Part shown: piece after piece, positions 15,220 to 23,335 of the stretch | How positions within the stretch are numbered: the first letter of the stretch is position 1 | Layout: the number at the start of each line of letters is the position of its first letter | Virus record (IMG/VR): IMGVR_UViG_3300020463_000004 | Coordinates: 1 to 32,396 of that record | From: a virus | DNA length: 32,396 nt | Strand: one strand, 5' to 3' | Made by a program: the position numbers and the translations under genes | Notes under the pieces: model-generated | Seen by the model: only the letters and a program-made list of their open reading frames with translations | Database searches by the model: none | What the model was told of the DNA's origin: nothing

Positions 15220-16464
15220 ATGAAATTATCAACACCGCAACGCAAGGTAGCGGATGATCAAGCCAGATTCAGGGTATTGGTCACTGGCAGAAGATTTGGT
15301 AAGACTACTTTGGCAATCAGAGAACTTTGTTATTATGCACGAGAGCCAGAAAAATTAGTGTGGATGATTTGCCCCTCATACAGACAGGCAAAACAAATTG
15401 CTTGGGTCAAACTCAAACAGATATTGAAAGACCTACGTTGGGTCAAAAAAATCAACGAAGCAGAACTAACAATAGAACTTAAAAATCAATCTAGGATATG
15501 TTTAAGAGGTGCTGACAACAAGGACTCATTGAGGGGTGTTGGTATTGATTTTATGGTGTTAGATGAATGTGCTGATATTGATGAAACAGCCTGGACAGAA
15601 GTTTTGAGACCTACACTATCAGACACCAAAGGCAGTGCGGTGTTCTGTGGCACACCAAAAGGTATGAATTGGTTTCACGACCTATACCAGAGGGGACAGG
15701 ATACAACTGAAAAAGAATGGAGCAGTTATCAGTTCACAACCATTGATGGTGGTTTTGTTGATGCTGGCGAGATTGAACAGGCCAAGAGAGATCTAGATAC
15801 CAAAACATTTAGGCAAGAATACCAAGCAACCTGGGAGACATATTCAGGAATAATATACTACGGTTTCTCAATGAGTGAGAACGTCAAACACTTTGATGAA
15901 CCGCTTGACAACAACGTACTTCATATAGGAATGGACTTCAACCTTGATCCTATGAGTGCTGTTGTGGCACACATAAAAAACGGCGTGGTTTATGTGCTTG
16001 ATGAAATAACGATATGGAGTTCAAACACAGACGAACTGTGCCAAGAGATACATCGTAGATATCCTGGCAAGAAGATATTTGTGTATCCAGATCCTGCATC
16101 AAGGCAGAGAAAAACTTCAGCAGGTGGTAGAACAGATTTAAGCATTCTGCAAAATGCAGGCTTCATCTGTAAGGTACCACCAAGGCATATGGCAATCAGA
16201 GATCGTGTAAATTCAGTCAATGCCAAGTTATGTTCCGCGTCAGACGAGCGACAAGTATTCATACATCCTTCCTGTAAGAATCTGTTAAATAGTGTTAGCA
16301 AACACACATATAAAGAGGGAACCGTGTTGCCAGACAAGACGCAAGGATTTGACCATATGAATGACGCACTAGGATATTTGATTTCATTTCTTTACCCAAT
16401 CAGGACAGCATACGAAACGGACGAACCCCAAAGGTTCAGTGTTAAAACAGGAGTTATTAGATAA
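15220..16464 (+). CDS. terL: Terminase large subunit, 414 aa
   Basis: The packaging ATPase-nuclease. Walker A is GRRFGKTT (residues 23-30), Walker B is FMVLDE (111-116), and the coupling motif GTPKGMNWFHDLYQ follows at 144-157. The nuclease half begins with GMDFNLDP (Asp239 as a likely metal ligand) and includes VYPDPAS and, near the C-terminus, FDHMNDALGYLISF, the usual last Asp-containing motif. Length is normal for small siphoviruses. The 20-base gap before ATG 15220 has no Shine-Dalgarno site but contains TATAAT (15206-15211) without a -35, so translation may be weak or depend on coupling. It ends with TAATG overlapping the portal gene. Confidence 0.95.
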   Translation: MKLSTPQRKVADDQARFRVLVTGRRFGKTTLAIRELCYYAREPEKLVWMICPSYRQAKQIAWVKLKQILKDLRWVKKINEAELTIELKNQSRICLRGADNKDSLRGVGIDFMVLDECADIDETAWTEVLRPTLSDTKGSAVFCGTPKGMNWFHDLYQRGQDTTEKEWSSYQFTTIDGGFVDAGEIEQAKRDLDTKTFRQEYQATWETYSGIIYYGFSMSENVKHFDEPLDNNVLHIGMDFNLDPMSAVVAHIKNGVVYVLDEITIWSSNTDELCQEIHRRYPGKKIFVYPDPASRQRKTSAGGRTDLSILQNAGFICKVPPRHMAIRDRVNSVNAKLCSASDERQVFIHPSCKNLLNSVSKHTYKEGTVLPDKTQGFDHMNDALGYLISFLYPIRTAYETDEPQRFSVKTGVIR

Positions 16465-18047
16465 TGGCACAAGACATATACGGTTTGACAGGCACACAAT
16501 TCACAGACGCCACAGGCAACAGCATCAAATTACCTGTACACCAAGACTATGACACATACATCAATCATTGGAAATTTTTAAAGAGAAGTTATCTTGGAGG
16601 TGCTGAATACAAGCGAGGACAATACCTCAAGAGATATCAGTACGAGAACGAAGGTGAATACCTTACAAGATTATCACACGCGGCTGAAGACAATCACTGC
16701 CGTTCAATCATTCACACATACAACGCATTCCTATACAGACAACAACCTAAAAGAGATTTTGGTTGGTTGGAAGACACACCAGAGGTAGAACAGTTCTTGA
16801 AAGACGCTGATCTTGAAGGACAGAGTTGGGAAGCCTTTATGAGAGATGTCAATGTACAGAGTTCAATATATGGACACTGCGTGGTTTTGGTTGACAGACC
16901 AGAGACCGTGGTTGGCACTCGTGCAGAAGAGTTGGCTCAGGGCATCAGACCTTTCTGTCAGATCTACACACCAGAGAACATTTTAAATTGGAAGTTTATC
17001 AGACAACCAAACGGACATTATGAGATAGCAGAACTTATGTTGTTGGAACAGGATGAGAGACCTTACCAGAGACAGGGTGAATTCTACATCCGTAAATGGA
17101 CACCAGATGCAATTGAATTATATTCTTACACAGGCGATGATGTCAAAGAACCAATGAAACAGATTGAAACAAGACCAAACAACCTTGGCAAGGTACCAGC
17201 GGTATGGTGTTATGCCAACAAAGGTCCAATCAGAGGTATTGGTGTTTCAGACATTTCAGGTGTGGCACAGAGTCAGAGATTCCTTGCCAACCTATACAGC
17301 GAAGCAGAACAATTGGTAAGTTTGACTAACCACCCTTCATTGGTTAAAACAAGATCAGTTTCAGCACAGGCAGGAGCAGGTGCAGTTATTGATATGCCAG
17401 AAGAACTAGATCCAAATTTAAAACCATACCTACTACAACCCAATGGTGGTAATCTTGAAGCCATACTAAAAACTATGGACGAGACTGTGAAGTCTATTGA
17501 CAGGATGGCACATATGGGTTCAATCAGAGCGATTGAGACAAGACAGATGTCAGGTGTGGCTATGCAATCAGAATTTTTAATGTTGGATGCCAAACTTTGT
17601 GAGAAGGCAAAGAACTTGGAACTATCAGAAGAACAAATATTTAGATTATTCAGTCTATGGCAAGGACAGGCCTGGGACGGAGAAATCAAATACCCAATGG
17701 CTTTTCATATCAGAGATAAAAACCTTGATATGGATATAATCAACAAAGCCGCTAGTGCCCAAAGAGATTCAGCCACAGCGACTCCAAATGTAAAATCTAT
17801 TATTGATCAGAAAACAATTGAATTACTTGCAAAAGATGAAGATGAGATGGAAGAGATGCAGAACCAAATAGCAGACGATGGCCAGCACGATGCAATGACC
17901 AATCCATCAGGTATGGTAGCACATATGAGAGAGATGATTGAACAGGGATTGAGCAACGAAGACATCCTAAATCTACATCCTGAGATAGCAAGATATTTTG
18001 GAGGAACAGATGGCGGAGTACCAGGGCAGGAAGATAACACTCAATAA
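16464..18047 (+). CDS. Portal protein, 527 aa
   Basis: Position directly after terL, length and sequence support the portal, the dodecameric ring at the capsid vertex. Recognisable features are the N-terminal helical part (DTYINHWKFLKRSYLGGAEY), the CVVLVDRPE strand, the QIYTPENILNWKF segment, the stem helices and a long helical C-terminus (SDISGVAQSQRFLANLYSEA; MSGVAMQSEFLMLDAKLCEK). The final 60 residues are acidic and Met rich and may be unstructured. It overlaps the terL stop by one base and the next gene by 38 bases. Confidence 0.9.
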   Translation: MAQDIYGLTGTQFTDATGNSIKLPVHQDYDTYINHWKFLKRSYLGGAEYKRGQYLKRYQYENEGEYLTRLSHAAEDNHCRSIIHTYNAFLYRQQPKRDFGWLEDTPEVEQFLKDADLEGQSWEAFMRDVNVQSSIYGHCVVLVDRPETVVGTRAEELAQGIRPFCQIYTPENILNWKFIRQPNGHYEIAELMLLEQDERPYQRQGEFYIRKWTPDAIELYSYTGDDVKEPMKQIETRPNNLGKVPAVWCYANKGPIRGIGVSDISGVAQSQRFLANLYSEAEQLVSLTNHPSLVKTRSVSAQAGAGAVIDMPEELDPNLKPYLLQPNGGNLEAILKTMDETVKSIDRMAHMGSIRAIETRQMSGVAMQSEFLMLDAKLCEKAKNLELSEEQIFRLFSLWQGQAWDGEIKYPMAFHIRDKNLDMDIINKAASAQRDSATATPNVKSIIDQKTIELLAKDEDEMEEMQNQIADDGQHDAMTNPSGMVAHMREMIEQGLSNEDILNLHPEIARYFGGTDGGVPGQEDNTQ

Positions 18048-18273
18048 ACCATTCAGGACACCAGGCAAGTCAAAGAAGTTTGGCGTGTACGTCACAAACA
18101 AATCAACAGGTCGTGTGCAGGTGGTTAGATTTGGAGATCCAAATATGCGTATCAAGAAAAACATTCCTGCAAGGAAGAAAAGTTTCTTGGCACGATTTGG
18201 AGGCATACTGAAAAAAGTCAAAGGACAGAAATCATTGAGTCCAGCATATTGGAGCATAAGAGCGTGGAGGTAA
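18010..18273 (+). CDS. Small conserved head-region protein, 87 aa
   Basis: The start MAEYQGRKITLNKPFRTPGK, then FGVYVTNKSTGRVQVVRFGD, PNMRIKKN, and the end PAYWSIRAW match a widespread phage family (usual form: EYQGRKVTLNKPFRT ... VKVNFGDPNMEIK ... ARYWSCKMW), also present in T4-like marine phages. The function is unknown. In most members a Cys-containing loop precedes the final YWSCKMW; here Cys is absent (YWSIRAW). GGAGG at 18000-18004 fixes ATG 18010, inside the end of the portal gene. Confidence 0.75.
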   Translation: MAEYQGRKITLNKPFRTPGKSKKFGVYVTNKSTGRVQVVRFGDPNMRIKKNIPARKKSFLARFGGILKKVKGQKSLSPAYWSIRAWR

Positions 18274-18276
18274 AAG

Positions 18277-18489
18277 ATGGCAGGCATAAAGTCAAGGAAG
18301 GGTCAACAGACAAATCACCAAAAGTACGAGGTGGACGGAAGACCAGTAAGACCTTGCCAAGTGTATCAGCGGAAGACCTCAGGCAATGGCTACACACGGT
18401 ACGGATCAGCGAACTTCACAGATTCAGGTGAGACCGTGCAAGACAAAAACGGTGTGGCAATACCGTGGAGACAGATTAGATTTGATTAG
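18277..18489 (+). CDS. Small hypothetical protein, 70 aa
   Basis: Not recognised. It is a basic, Gly/Gln-rich short chain (MAGIKSRKGQQTNHQKYEVD ... GYTRYGSANFTDSGETVQDK) ending PWRQIRFD. ATG 18277 lies three bases after the upstream stop with GGAGG overlapping that stop, so it is translated from the same message. Its end overlaps the next gene. The repeated short-spaced layout suggests a set of small capsid-associated proteins. Confidence 0.6.
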   Translation: MAGIKSRKGQQTNHQKYEVDGRPVRPCQVYQRKTSGNGYTRYGSANFTDSGETVQDKNGVAIPWRQIRFD

Positions 18490-18766
18490 AAAATTATACA
18501 GGATACCAGAGGAGACAGCCAGACATAGGCAGATGAAACAACTATGCCTTGACTATTTCACTCACTACGAGAAATTGATGAAGCATCCAAGCAAGACAAA
18601 TGCAACAAGGGCCAGAAAGGCCTGTGTGTTGCTGAAAAGAGTGGCACACGCCAGAGGCGTTGAACTGCTAGACTTGTATGCTCCTTCAAGAAATGAGGGA
18701 CGTCCAGAGAAGTTCCCAACCAAACACAGAAAAGGAGAGACAGATGCACAAAGGCAAGAAGCATAA
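18482..18766 (+). CDS. Small helical head-region protein, 94 aa
   Basis: The sequence LIRKLYRIPEETARHRQMKQ, then LDYFTHYEKLMKHPS, TNATRARKACVLLKRVAHAR, and LYAPSRNEGRPEK has the look of a helical phage family found near portal genes, but no function is known to me. The start is uncertain. TTG 18482 gives an 8-base overlap with the previous gene and a GGAGA at fair distance. An upstream in-frame ATG (18386) would overlap that gene by 104 bases, and ATG 18533 would remove the conserved-looking N-terminus. AAAAGGAG near its end serves the next gene. Confidence 0.6.
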   Translation: MIRKLYRIPEETARHRQMKQLCLDYFTHYEKLMKHPSKTNATRARKACVLLKRVAHARGVELLDLYAPSRNEGRPEKFPTKHRKGETDAQRQEA

Positions 18767-18833
18767 GAAAGGCTCAAAGTCAGGCAGAAAATCTCCTATG
18801 GGTGCTCGTAAGAAAAGTGGCCGTAGGAAGTAA
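18744..18833 (+). CDS. Very small, highly basic protein, 29 aa
   Basis: ATG 18744 behind AAAAGGAGAG (18730-18739) opens a 29-residue chain composed almost only of Lys, Arg, Gly, Ser and His (MHKGKKHKKGSKSGRKSPMG, then ARKKSGRRK). The strong RBS and position in the head operon suggest it is made, perhaps as a DNA-condensing or scaffold-interacting peptide carried in the head. It overlaps both neighbours in other frames. Confidence 0.6.
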   Translation: MHKGKKHKKGSKSGRKSPMGARKKSGRRK

Positions 18834-19281
18834 AGACATTGAGAAGTGGATTGGACAGGTTGTTGCTAAAAAGCATAAGGCGAGTGGAGCGGCAATCTGT
18901 CCGTTTGCAAAAAAGACTCTTGAAGATAGAAAAATCCAGATCACAATGGCAAAGAAAAATGTGTTGGATCAGATTGTGCATTGTTGTAGCCTTTTTAATA
19001 TTTTCAATCTGGACATTGTCATCCTTTATTTCACTGACAAGATAACAGAACCAAAACTAAAAAACATCTGTAAACGAGCACACCAACAGAATCCTTTGTT
19101 CGCCATAATGTATGACCACCCTGCCAATAACGGACTACATAAAGGTGTATCATTCAGTTATGGCAAAGCGCCTCTGATAATGATACAGGGAATGGCAAAA
19201 CTGAAACAAGCACAAGAAAAGTTAAAGCAGTCTGGATACTACGAGAAGTGGGACATAGACTCGTTTGAGCAGTTTTACTAA
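18802..19281 (+). CDS. Conserved phage protein of unknown function, 159 aa
   Basis: Conserved-looking features are DIEKWI near the start, GAAICPFAKKTLEDRKIQI, NLDIVILYFTDKI, and a C-terminal QGMAKLKQAQEKLKQSGYYEKWD. I know similar chains (EKWI...CPFAKK...YYEKW) from marine phages, without an assigned function. The CPFAKK cysteine could be redox active, but no partner cysteine is adjacent. The start is uncertain: GTG 18802 or GTG 18817, neither with a good Shine-Dalgarno site; family resemblance begins only at DIEKW. Its stop is followed by a late-type promoter motif. Confidence 0.6.
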   Translation: MLVRKVAVGSKDIEKWIGQVVAKKHKASGAAICPFAKKTLEDRKIQITMAKKNVLDQIVHCCSLFNIFNLDIVILYFTDKITEPKLKNICKRAHQQNPLFAIMYDHPANNGLHKGVSFSYGKAPLIMIQGMAKLKQAQEKLKQSGYYEKWDIDSFEQFY

Positions 19282-19287
19282 TAAATA
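19280..19287 (+). promoter_or_regulatory. T4-type late promoter motif L6 with leader hairpin
   Basis: AATAAATA overlaps the upstream stop codon. The expected start (about 19293) is followed by a possible hairpin, GTGGTA (19296-19301) with TGCCAC (19306-19311), then AGGAGG and ATG 19334. It would drive the scaffold-capsid operon. Confidence 0.55.
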
Positions 19288-19333
19288 AACACATAGTGGT
19301 AATCCTGCCACGCATAACAATAGGAGGACTACG

Positions 19334-20038
19334 ATGAGTCAAGAACAGACATCGCCAGACGTTCAAACTGCCACTGGGGCAACTGAAACAGTCTCTAACA
19401 CGATCCAGGACACAGCGGACAATCAACCCGCGAAAGTTTATACACAGGCAGACATTGATGCTGTGGCGGCTGAAGTAAGAAGAAAAGCAGAAGCCAAATA
19501 CACAAAGAAGTTTGAAGGTATAGACGTTGAGAAATACCAGACATTCTTGGAGAAGGAAGAAGAGCAAAAAATTTCCCAAGCCAAGGAGAAGTCAGAGTTT
19601 GAGAAACTGTTGAAGGAGAACGCAGACAAGTTCAACAACAAGATTTCAACACTGACATCTGAACTGACAAAGATCAAGGTAGATGGTGCATTGATTAATG
19701 CCGCATCAACCAAGAAGGCAATAAACCCAGACCAAGTCGCAAGGCTGGTTAGGGAGAATGTTAAAATGTCAGAAGCAGGTGAAGTTGAAGTCATTGATCC
19801 CAAGACAGGACAGACTAGATACACTGACAATGGTGATCCTCTTAACATAGATGGGTTGGTTTCAGAATTCCTAAACACCAATCCACACTTTGTTCAAGCA
19901 GGTCAACCAGGTGGTGGATCTAAATCAAACACTGGCACAGAAGGTGTTCCTCAAGTTGATGTTAATAGTCTGGATATGACAAATCCAGAACACAGAAAGA
20001 AATATGCTGAGTGGCGAAAGACACAAGGCACGTTTTAA
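19334..20038 (+). CDS. Capsid assembly scaffolding protein, 234 aa
   Basis: The chain is hydrophilic and highly charged: a Thr/Ala/Gln-rich disordered start, a long coiled coil at residues of about 33-120 (VAAEVRRKAEAKYTKKFEGI ... LEKEEEQKISQAKEKSEFEK), then a Gly/Ser-rich linker and a C-terminal MTNPEHRKKYAEWRKTQGTF. This composition, the length and the place directly before the major capsid gene are those of a GP20-type scaffold, which shapes the procapsid and is later released. No separate head protease gene is evident. ATG 19334 has AGGAGG upstream. Confidence 0.85.
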   Translation: MSQEQTSPDVQTATGATETVSNTIQDTADNQPAKVYTQADIDAVAAEVRRKAEAKYTKKFEGIDVEKYQTFLEKEEEQKISQAKEKSEFEKLLKENADKFNNKISTLTSELTKIKVDGALINAASTKKAINPDQVARLVRENVKMSEAGEVEVIDPKTGQTRYTDNGDPLNIDGLVSEFLNTNPHFVQAGQPGGGSKSNTGTEGVPQVDVNSLDMTNPEHRKKYAEWRKTQGTF

Positions 20039-20067
20039 ATTAACAACAATAAAGGAGTCATACTAAA

Positions 20068-20925
20068 ATGACAACAGCAACAACAAACACGACATCATTG
20101 AATGATCTGATTGCACCCATCGTACAAGAAGCGATGTTCGTAGCATCAGAGACTGCAATTATGCCAGGACTTGTGAAAAACTTCACAGTTCCTGCAAATG
20201 CTGGTAAGGTATTACAAGTACCATTATACGGCACACAAACAATCGCATCAGACGTAGGTGAGAACGCAGAAATATCAATGACTGCAATCTCTACTGACAA
20301 GGCTGACATCACTCTTACAGAGGCTGGTATAGCGGCGAAGGTGACTGATATGTCAAGAAATCACTCAACTTCAAATGTTATCGCAGACCTAGGTAAGTTA
20401 TTTGGTGAAGCGATTGCGAAAAGACACGACAGAGCATTAACGGCTTTGTTTGGTTCTTTCACAAATCAAATCAACGCGGCAACAGACACTCAAAGTGAAT
20501 TAACTGTGGCGGACTTACACAAAGCATACGCAACTTTAAAAGCGGCTGGTGTACCAGGTCCATACTACGGTGTGTTCACTCCACAGGCTCTGTTCGCATT
20601 GAAATCAGGTTTAACTAACACATTCAACAATCCAAGCAACGCACTTGTTGTGACTAATCAGGCAATGTCTGAAGGTTTCATAGGTAGAATTGCTGGTATT
20701 GATGTGTTTGAAACATCTAACATCGTAGAGAACTCAGCGACATCTGCCACTTGTGGTGTGTTCGCCAGAGACGCTTTAGGATTAGCGGTGGCTCAAAGAT
20801 TAAACATTGAGACTCAAAGAGACGCTTCATTAAGAGCGGAAGAAGTAGTAGCATCAACTAGATATGGTGTTTCAGTTCTTCACAACACTTATGGCGTTCA
20901 AATAGACGTAGATAACACAATCTAA
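20068..20925 (+). CDS. Major capsid protein (HK97-type), 285 aa
   Basis: Placed after the scaffold, with the composition of a short HK97-fold capsid protein: an N-arm (SLNDLIAPIVQEAMFVASET), the E-loop region (GKVLQVPLYGTQTIASDVGE), a spine helix (DLGKLFGEAIAKRHDRALTA), the P-domain (LTVADLHKAYATLKAAGVPG), and the A-domain ending in RAEEVVASTRYGVSVLHNTY. AAAGGAG precedes ATG 20068, and an intrinsic terminator follows. Codons in this gene are shifted toward GCG, GTT and TTA relative to the neighbours, as often seen in a highly expressed capsid gene. Confidence 0.9.
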   Translation: MTTATTNTTSLNDLIAPIVQEAMFVASETAIMPGLVKNFTVPANAGKVLQVPLYGTQTIASDVGENAEISMTAISTDKADITLTEAGIAAKVTDMSRNHSTSNVIADLGKLFGEAIAKRHDRALTALFGSFTNQINAATDTQSELTVADLHKAYATLKAAGVPGPYYGVFTPQALFALKSGLTNTFNNPSNALVVTNQAMSEGFIGRIAGIDVFETSNIVENSATSATCGVFARDALGLAVAQRLNIETQRDASLRAEEVVASTRYGVSVLHNTYGVQIDVDNTI

Positions 20926-20951
20926 TAAGAGGGTTTATCTTGCTCATAATT

Positions 20952-20982
20952 GGGGCCAGTGGCAACATTGGCCCCTTTTTTT
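20952..20982 (+). terminator. Intrinsic terminator after the capsid gene
   Basis: GGGGCCA (20952-20958) pairs with TGGCCCC (20969-20975) around a 10-base loop, followed by seven T residues (20976-20982). It is one of only two textbook terminators in the genome, so capsid message is probably insulated from the tail genes. Confidence 0.9.
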
Positions 20983-20988
20983 ACGACT

Positions 20989-21480
20989 ATGATTGTTTGG
21001 TTCAACGGACACAGTCAGCGACAATACCTGGACCTGCCCAAGCGAGGTTTTGAGATTGGTTGCAATTACATCAGGCGTGTTAGGCCTGTTGATTTTGTTG
21101 TGGCCTATGATCCAGATGTAATCAATAAAATTGACAGAGAACAAGGCATAGTATATTACACACGGCCTGATTATGCTGTTGGTGATCAATGGCTAAAGAT
21201 AGGTGAACAACCAGTACAAGGCTTGAACAGTGGTTGCCTTGCAGTGCTACTTGCCACAAAACTCACACACAAACCTATCTACATACTAGGTTGTGACTGG
21301 GGACTAAATTTAAAAACTGTGTTTGACTACGGCAAAGGTGAACAACGCAAATACAACAATCAACAGAAAAAATTTATAAAACAATTGGCTCAGCATCAAG
21401 AAATAGTAGTGGTTAATGATCAAAAGGTTGATGTGCCAGTGGAGATAATAACATCTTCGCAGTTCCGCAATAAATACTGA
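20989..21480 (+). CDS. DUF115 / glycosyltransferase-like protein, 163 aa
   Basis: The protein opens with IVWFNGHSQ (residues 2-10) and has FEIGCNYIRR (21-30), VDFVVAYDPDV (34-44), LNSGCLAVLLATKL (79-92) and IYILGCDWG (98-105). This order (N-G-S, N, D, NSG-x-x-A, I-x-L-G-x-D) is typical of the MptE-like/DUF115 and sialyltransferase-like nucleotide-binding fold. A sugar-transfer role on host surface or virion is therefore possible, but no substrate is indicated. The gene sits just behind the capsid terminator, starts only seven bases after its T-run, and has no Shine-Dalgarno site or promoter that I can see. It would be expressed by read-through and looks like an inserted accessory gene. Its 3' end contains the late motif of the next operon. 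Confidence 0.55.
   Translation: MIVWFNGHSQRQYLDLPKRGFEIGCNYIRRVRPVDFVVAYDPDVINKIDREQGIVYYTRPDYAVGDQWLKIGEQPVQGLNSGCLAVLLATKLTHKPIYILGCDWGLNLKTVFDYGKGEQRKYNNQQKKFIKQLAQHQEIVVVNDQKVDVPVEIITSSQFRNKY
21469..21476 (+). promoter_or_regulatory. T4-type late promoter motif L7 with leader hairpin
   Basis: AATAAATACTG lies in the last codons of the upstream gene. The expected start (about 21482) immediately precedes a perfect hairpin, ACAAGGT (21483-21489) with ACCTTGT (21493-21499), then AGAAGGAC and ATG 21526. It would drive the connector-tail operon that reaches 29.8 kb. Confidence 0.6.
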
Positions 21481-21525
21481 TACACAAGGTAGGACCTTGT
21501 AGAAACTAAAAGAAGGACTTTTACA

Positions 21526-21975
21526 ATGGCGACATTCGCAACAGATACAGACCTTTTGGAGTATGCTCCAGACATCAAGAAATACGGCATACAAGATTGG
21601 TCAGCACAGCACGAGAAAACTTACGACGACATAATCAGACTACTGAATATAAAATGGTGGCCTACAACTGGATTTTCAAGATATGATATATCAGTGCTTG
21701 GAGGTAGCGAGAAACTATCACCCAGCAGATTGAATTCAGGACAATTTACCAGGGCCGCAGTATATCACACTCTTGCATATTACATCTATCCTAAACTTTC
21801 AACATTTGAACCTGATGGAGATTCCTTCAGAGAACAGATGGGTTTTTACAAGGCAAAGTTTGAAGAGGAATTTGATTTAATATTGAAAGACGGTGTCCAC
21901 TATGACCTAGATTCATCAGGCACATTCACGGACAGTGAGAAACAAGCATTTTATAAAGGTAGATTGATTAGATAA
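21526..21975 (+). CDS. Head-tail connector / adaptor protein, 149 aa
   Basis: First gene of the connector-tail operon. A helical N-terminus (TDTDLLEYAPDIKKYGIQDW), the central RAAVYHTLAYYIYPKLSTFE helix, and a long C-terminal helix (FREQMGFYKAKFEEEFDLIL) fit a gp6/gp15-like adaptor that stacks on the portal. The assignment rests on position, size and helical pattern rather than on a diagnostic motif. Its stop overlaps the next start (TAATG). Confidence 0.65.
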   Translation: MATFATDTDLLEYAPDIKKYGIQDWSAQHEKTYDDIIRLLNIKWWPTTGFSRYDISVLGGSEKLSPSRLNSGQFTRAAVYHTLAYYIYPKLSTFEPDGDSFREQMGFYKAKFEEEFDLILKDGVHYDLDSSGTFTDSEKQAFYKGRLIR

Positions 21976-22412
21976 TGTCAGCAAGAGAAGATATAGCAAA
22001 CAACATAGTTGAACAGTTGGAGAATATGACTGACCCTGCTCCAGGCAAGGTATCAAGAGTTTTCTTTGACATTCAAAAATTAGCAATTACACAATTTCCT
22101 GCGATACTGGTTGTGACAAACAACGAGACACGAACAGATGTCAGTATGACTGCCAGAGAAGGGGTCATATCATATGAATTGAGATGCTATGTCAGGGGCA
22201 CAGAAGTTGACACCTTAAAGAATGAAATAATAGAAAGAATTGAAGAAACCTTAGAGGTATCCAGAGACAGAGATATCACTATCAGCACATCAAATATTCA
22301 CAATGTCAAAACACAGATATCAAACATAGATGTAATTGAGAGGGAACTGCCTCTTGGTGAGGTGGTTGTCACTGTGGATGTCAAATATCAATACAAAAAA
22401 GGAGTCTTATAA
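21975..22412 (+). CDS. Tail terminator / tail completion protein, 145 aa
   Basis: An N-terminal helix (REDIANNIVEQLENMTDPAP) is followed by strands (FPAILVVTNNETRTDVS), a central helix (VDTLKNEIIERIEETLE) and a final strand pair (ELPLGEVVVTVDVKYQY). That alpha-beta order and place between adaptor and tube genes are those of lambda gpU-like tail terminators, which cap the tail tube and join it to the head. No diagnostic motif exists for the family. Start and stop overlap neighbours by TAATG. Confidence 0.65.
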   Translation: MSAREDIANNIVEQLENMTDPAPGKVSRVFFDIQKLAITQFPAILVVTNNETRTDVSMTAREGVISYELRCYVRGTEVDTLKNEIIERIEETLEVSRDRDITISTSNIHNVKTQISNIDVIERELPLGEVVVTVDVKYQYKKGVL

Positions 22413-22609
22413 TGCCAACAGAAATGTATAAAGGACAAGATTCAGAACTCGTTGATGCGAAACAAATGCAACAACGACTGAAAGACGGATGGACCTTTAC
22501 TCCGTCAAACACTGCCAAAGGACGTAAAGATAAAATCAAAGCGTCTGCGGTGGTCAACAACAAACCAGATCTTGACGGTCCAAAAGATCTAACAACACAG
22601 GAGAAATAA
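22412..22609 (+). CDS. Small hypothetical protein, 65 aa
   Basis: Not recognised. A charged, probably partly disordered chain (DSELVDAKQMQQRLKDGWTF, then AKGRKDKIKASA and PDLDGPKDLTTQEK). It is locked between the tail terminator and tail tube genes by a TAATG overlap on one side and a one-base gap on the other. A tail-tube accessory or assembly factor is likely from position only. AAAAGGAG precedes ATG 22412. Confidence 0.65.
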   Translation: MPTEMYKGQDSELVDAKQMQQRLKDGWTFTPSNTAKGRKDKIKASAVVNNKPDLDGPKDLTTQEK

Positions 22610-22610
22610 G

Positions 22611-23030
22611 ATGGCAACAAATTCAGCATCTTATGATGGACAGGCTGGAGTAGTGAAGTTTGACGTATCAGGATCGCCAACGGCGGTTGCAGAAGTTAGA
22701 TCTTTTACTATAGACCAGGAAACAGCGACAGTTGAAAAAACTAAAATGGGAGACACTTCAAGAAGTTATCTGCCAAGTTTAGCACAATTCAGCGGTACGA
22801 TGTCTGTATTTCACAGAGACGATGACGCGGCTCACAATGCGATATTTTTATCAGCACAGGGCGGATCAGCGGCTACAATTGAAGTATATCCATCAGGCGA
22901 AACAACAGGTGTCAAATTATCAGGCGAGATCTTAATCACAGGTGATTCAATCACGTCTAACTTTGATTCAATGGTAGAGAGAGAAATCTCTTTCCAAGGT
23001 AATGGTGCATTAACTAAAACAAGTCTATAA
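22611..23030 (+). CDS. Major tail tube protein, 139 aa
   Basis: The chain is a compact beta protein (GVVKFDVSGSPTAVAEVRSF, TIDQETATVEKTKMGDTSR), with the K-M-G-D/N-T motif and the final strand set (LSGEILITGDSITSNFDSMV, EREISFQGNGALTKT) common to siphovirus tube proteins. It polymerises into the tail tube around the tape measure. Length and position before the gp10-like and chaperone genes agree. It has AGGAG at 22600-22604, and its stop overlaps the next ATG. Confidence 0.8.
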   Translation: MATNSASYDGQAGVVKFDVSGSPTAVAEVRSFTIDQETATVEKTKMGDTSRSYLPSLAQFSGTMSVFHRDDDAAHNAIFLSAQGGSAATIEVYPSGETTGVKLSGEILITGDSITSNFDSMVEREISFQGNGALTKTSL

Positions 23031-23335
23031 TGAAGATTAGTATTAGGGTGTCACCCCAAGCACAAAGAGTTATCTCTGGTCTTAAAACGGATTTGGCCAA
23101 GAAGGTACGCTCAATATCCAACGACCTCTTCAAATCGTTGAAGAAGTTCACACCAGTACGTTCTGGTCGTGCAAGGAATGCCTGGAAGAAAAAAGATGGT
23201 AGATTTAAATTTACCATAAGGAACAATGTTCCTTACATAGGCAGACTTGACGATGGATATTCAAACCAATCACCTAAAGGCATTACACGACCAGCCGTTA
23301 GGGAGGTTGCTAACAAATATAGGAGAAAAAGATAA
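23030..23335 (+). CDS. HK97 gp10-like / minor tail joining protein, 101 aa
   Basis: A basic protein with FTPVRSGRARNAWKKK at residues of about 41-56 and NVPYIGRLDDGYSNQSPKGI at 65-84. P-V-x-S/T-G-x-x-R/x-N-x-W followed by N-x-V-x-Y-x-x-x-L/E-x-G-x-S is the signature of gp10-like tail completion proteins. It would help close the tail end that meets the head. Its unusual place between tube and chaperone genes, rather than before the terminator gene, is a small departure from the common order. Confidence 0.75.
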   Translation: MKISIRVSPQAQRVISGLKTDLAKKVRSISNDLFKSLKKFTPVRSGRARNAWKKKDGRFKFTIRNNVPYIGRLDDGYSNQSPKGITRPAVREVANKYRRKR

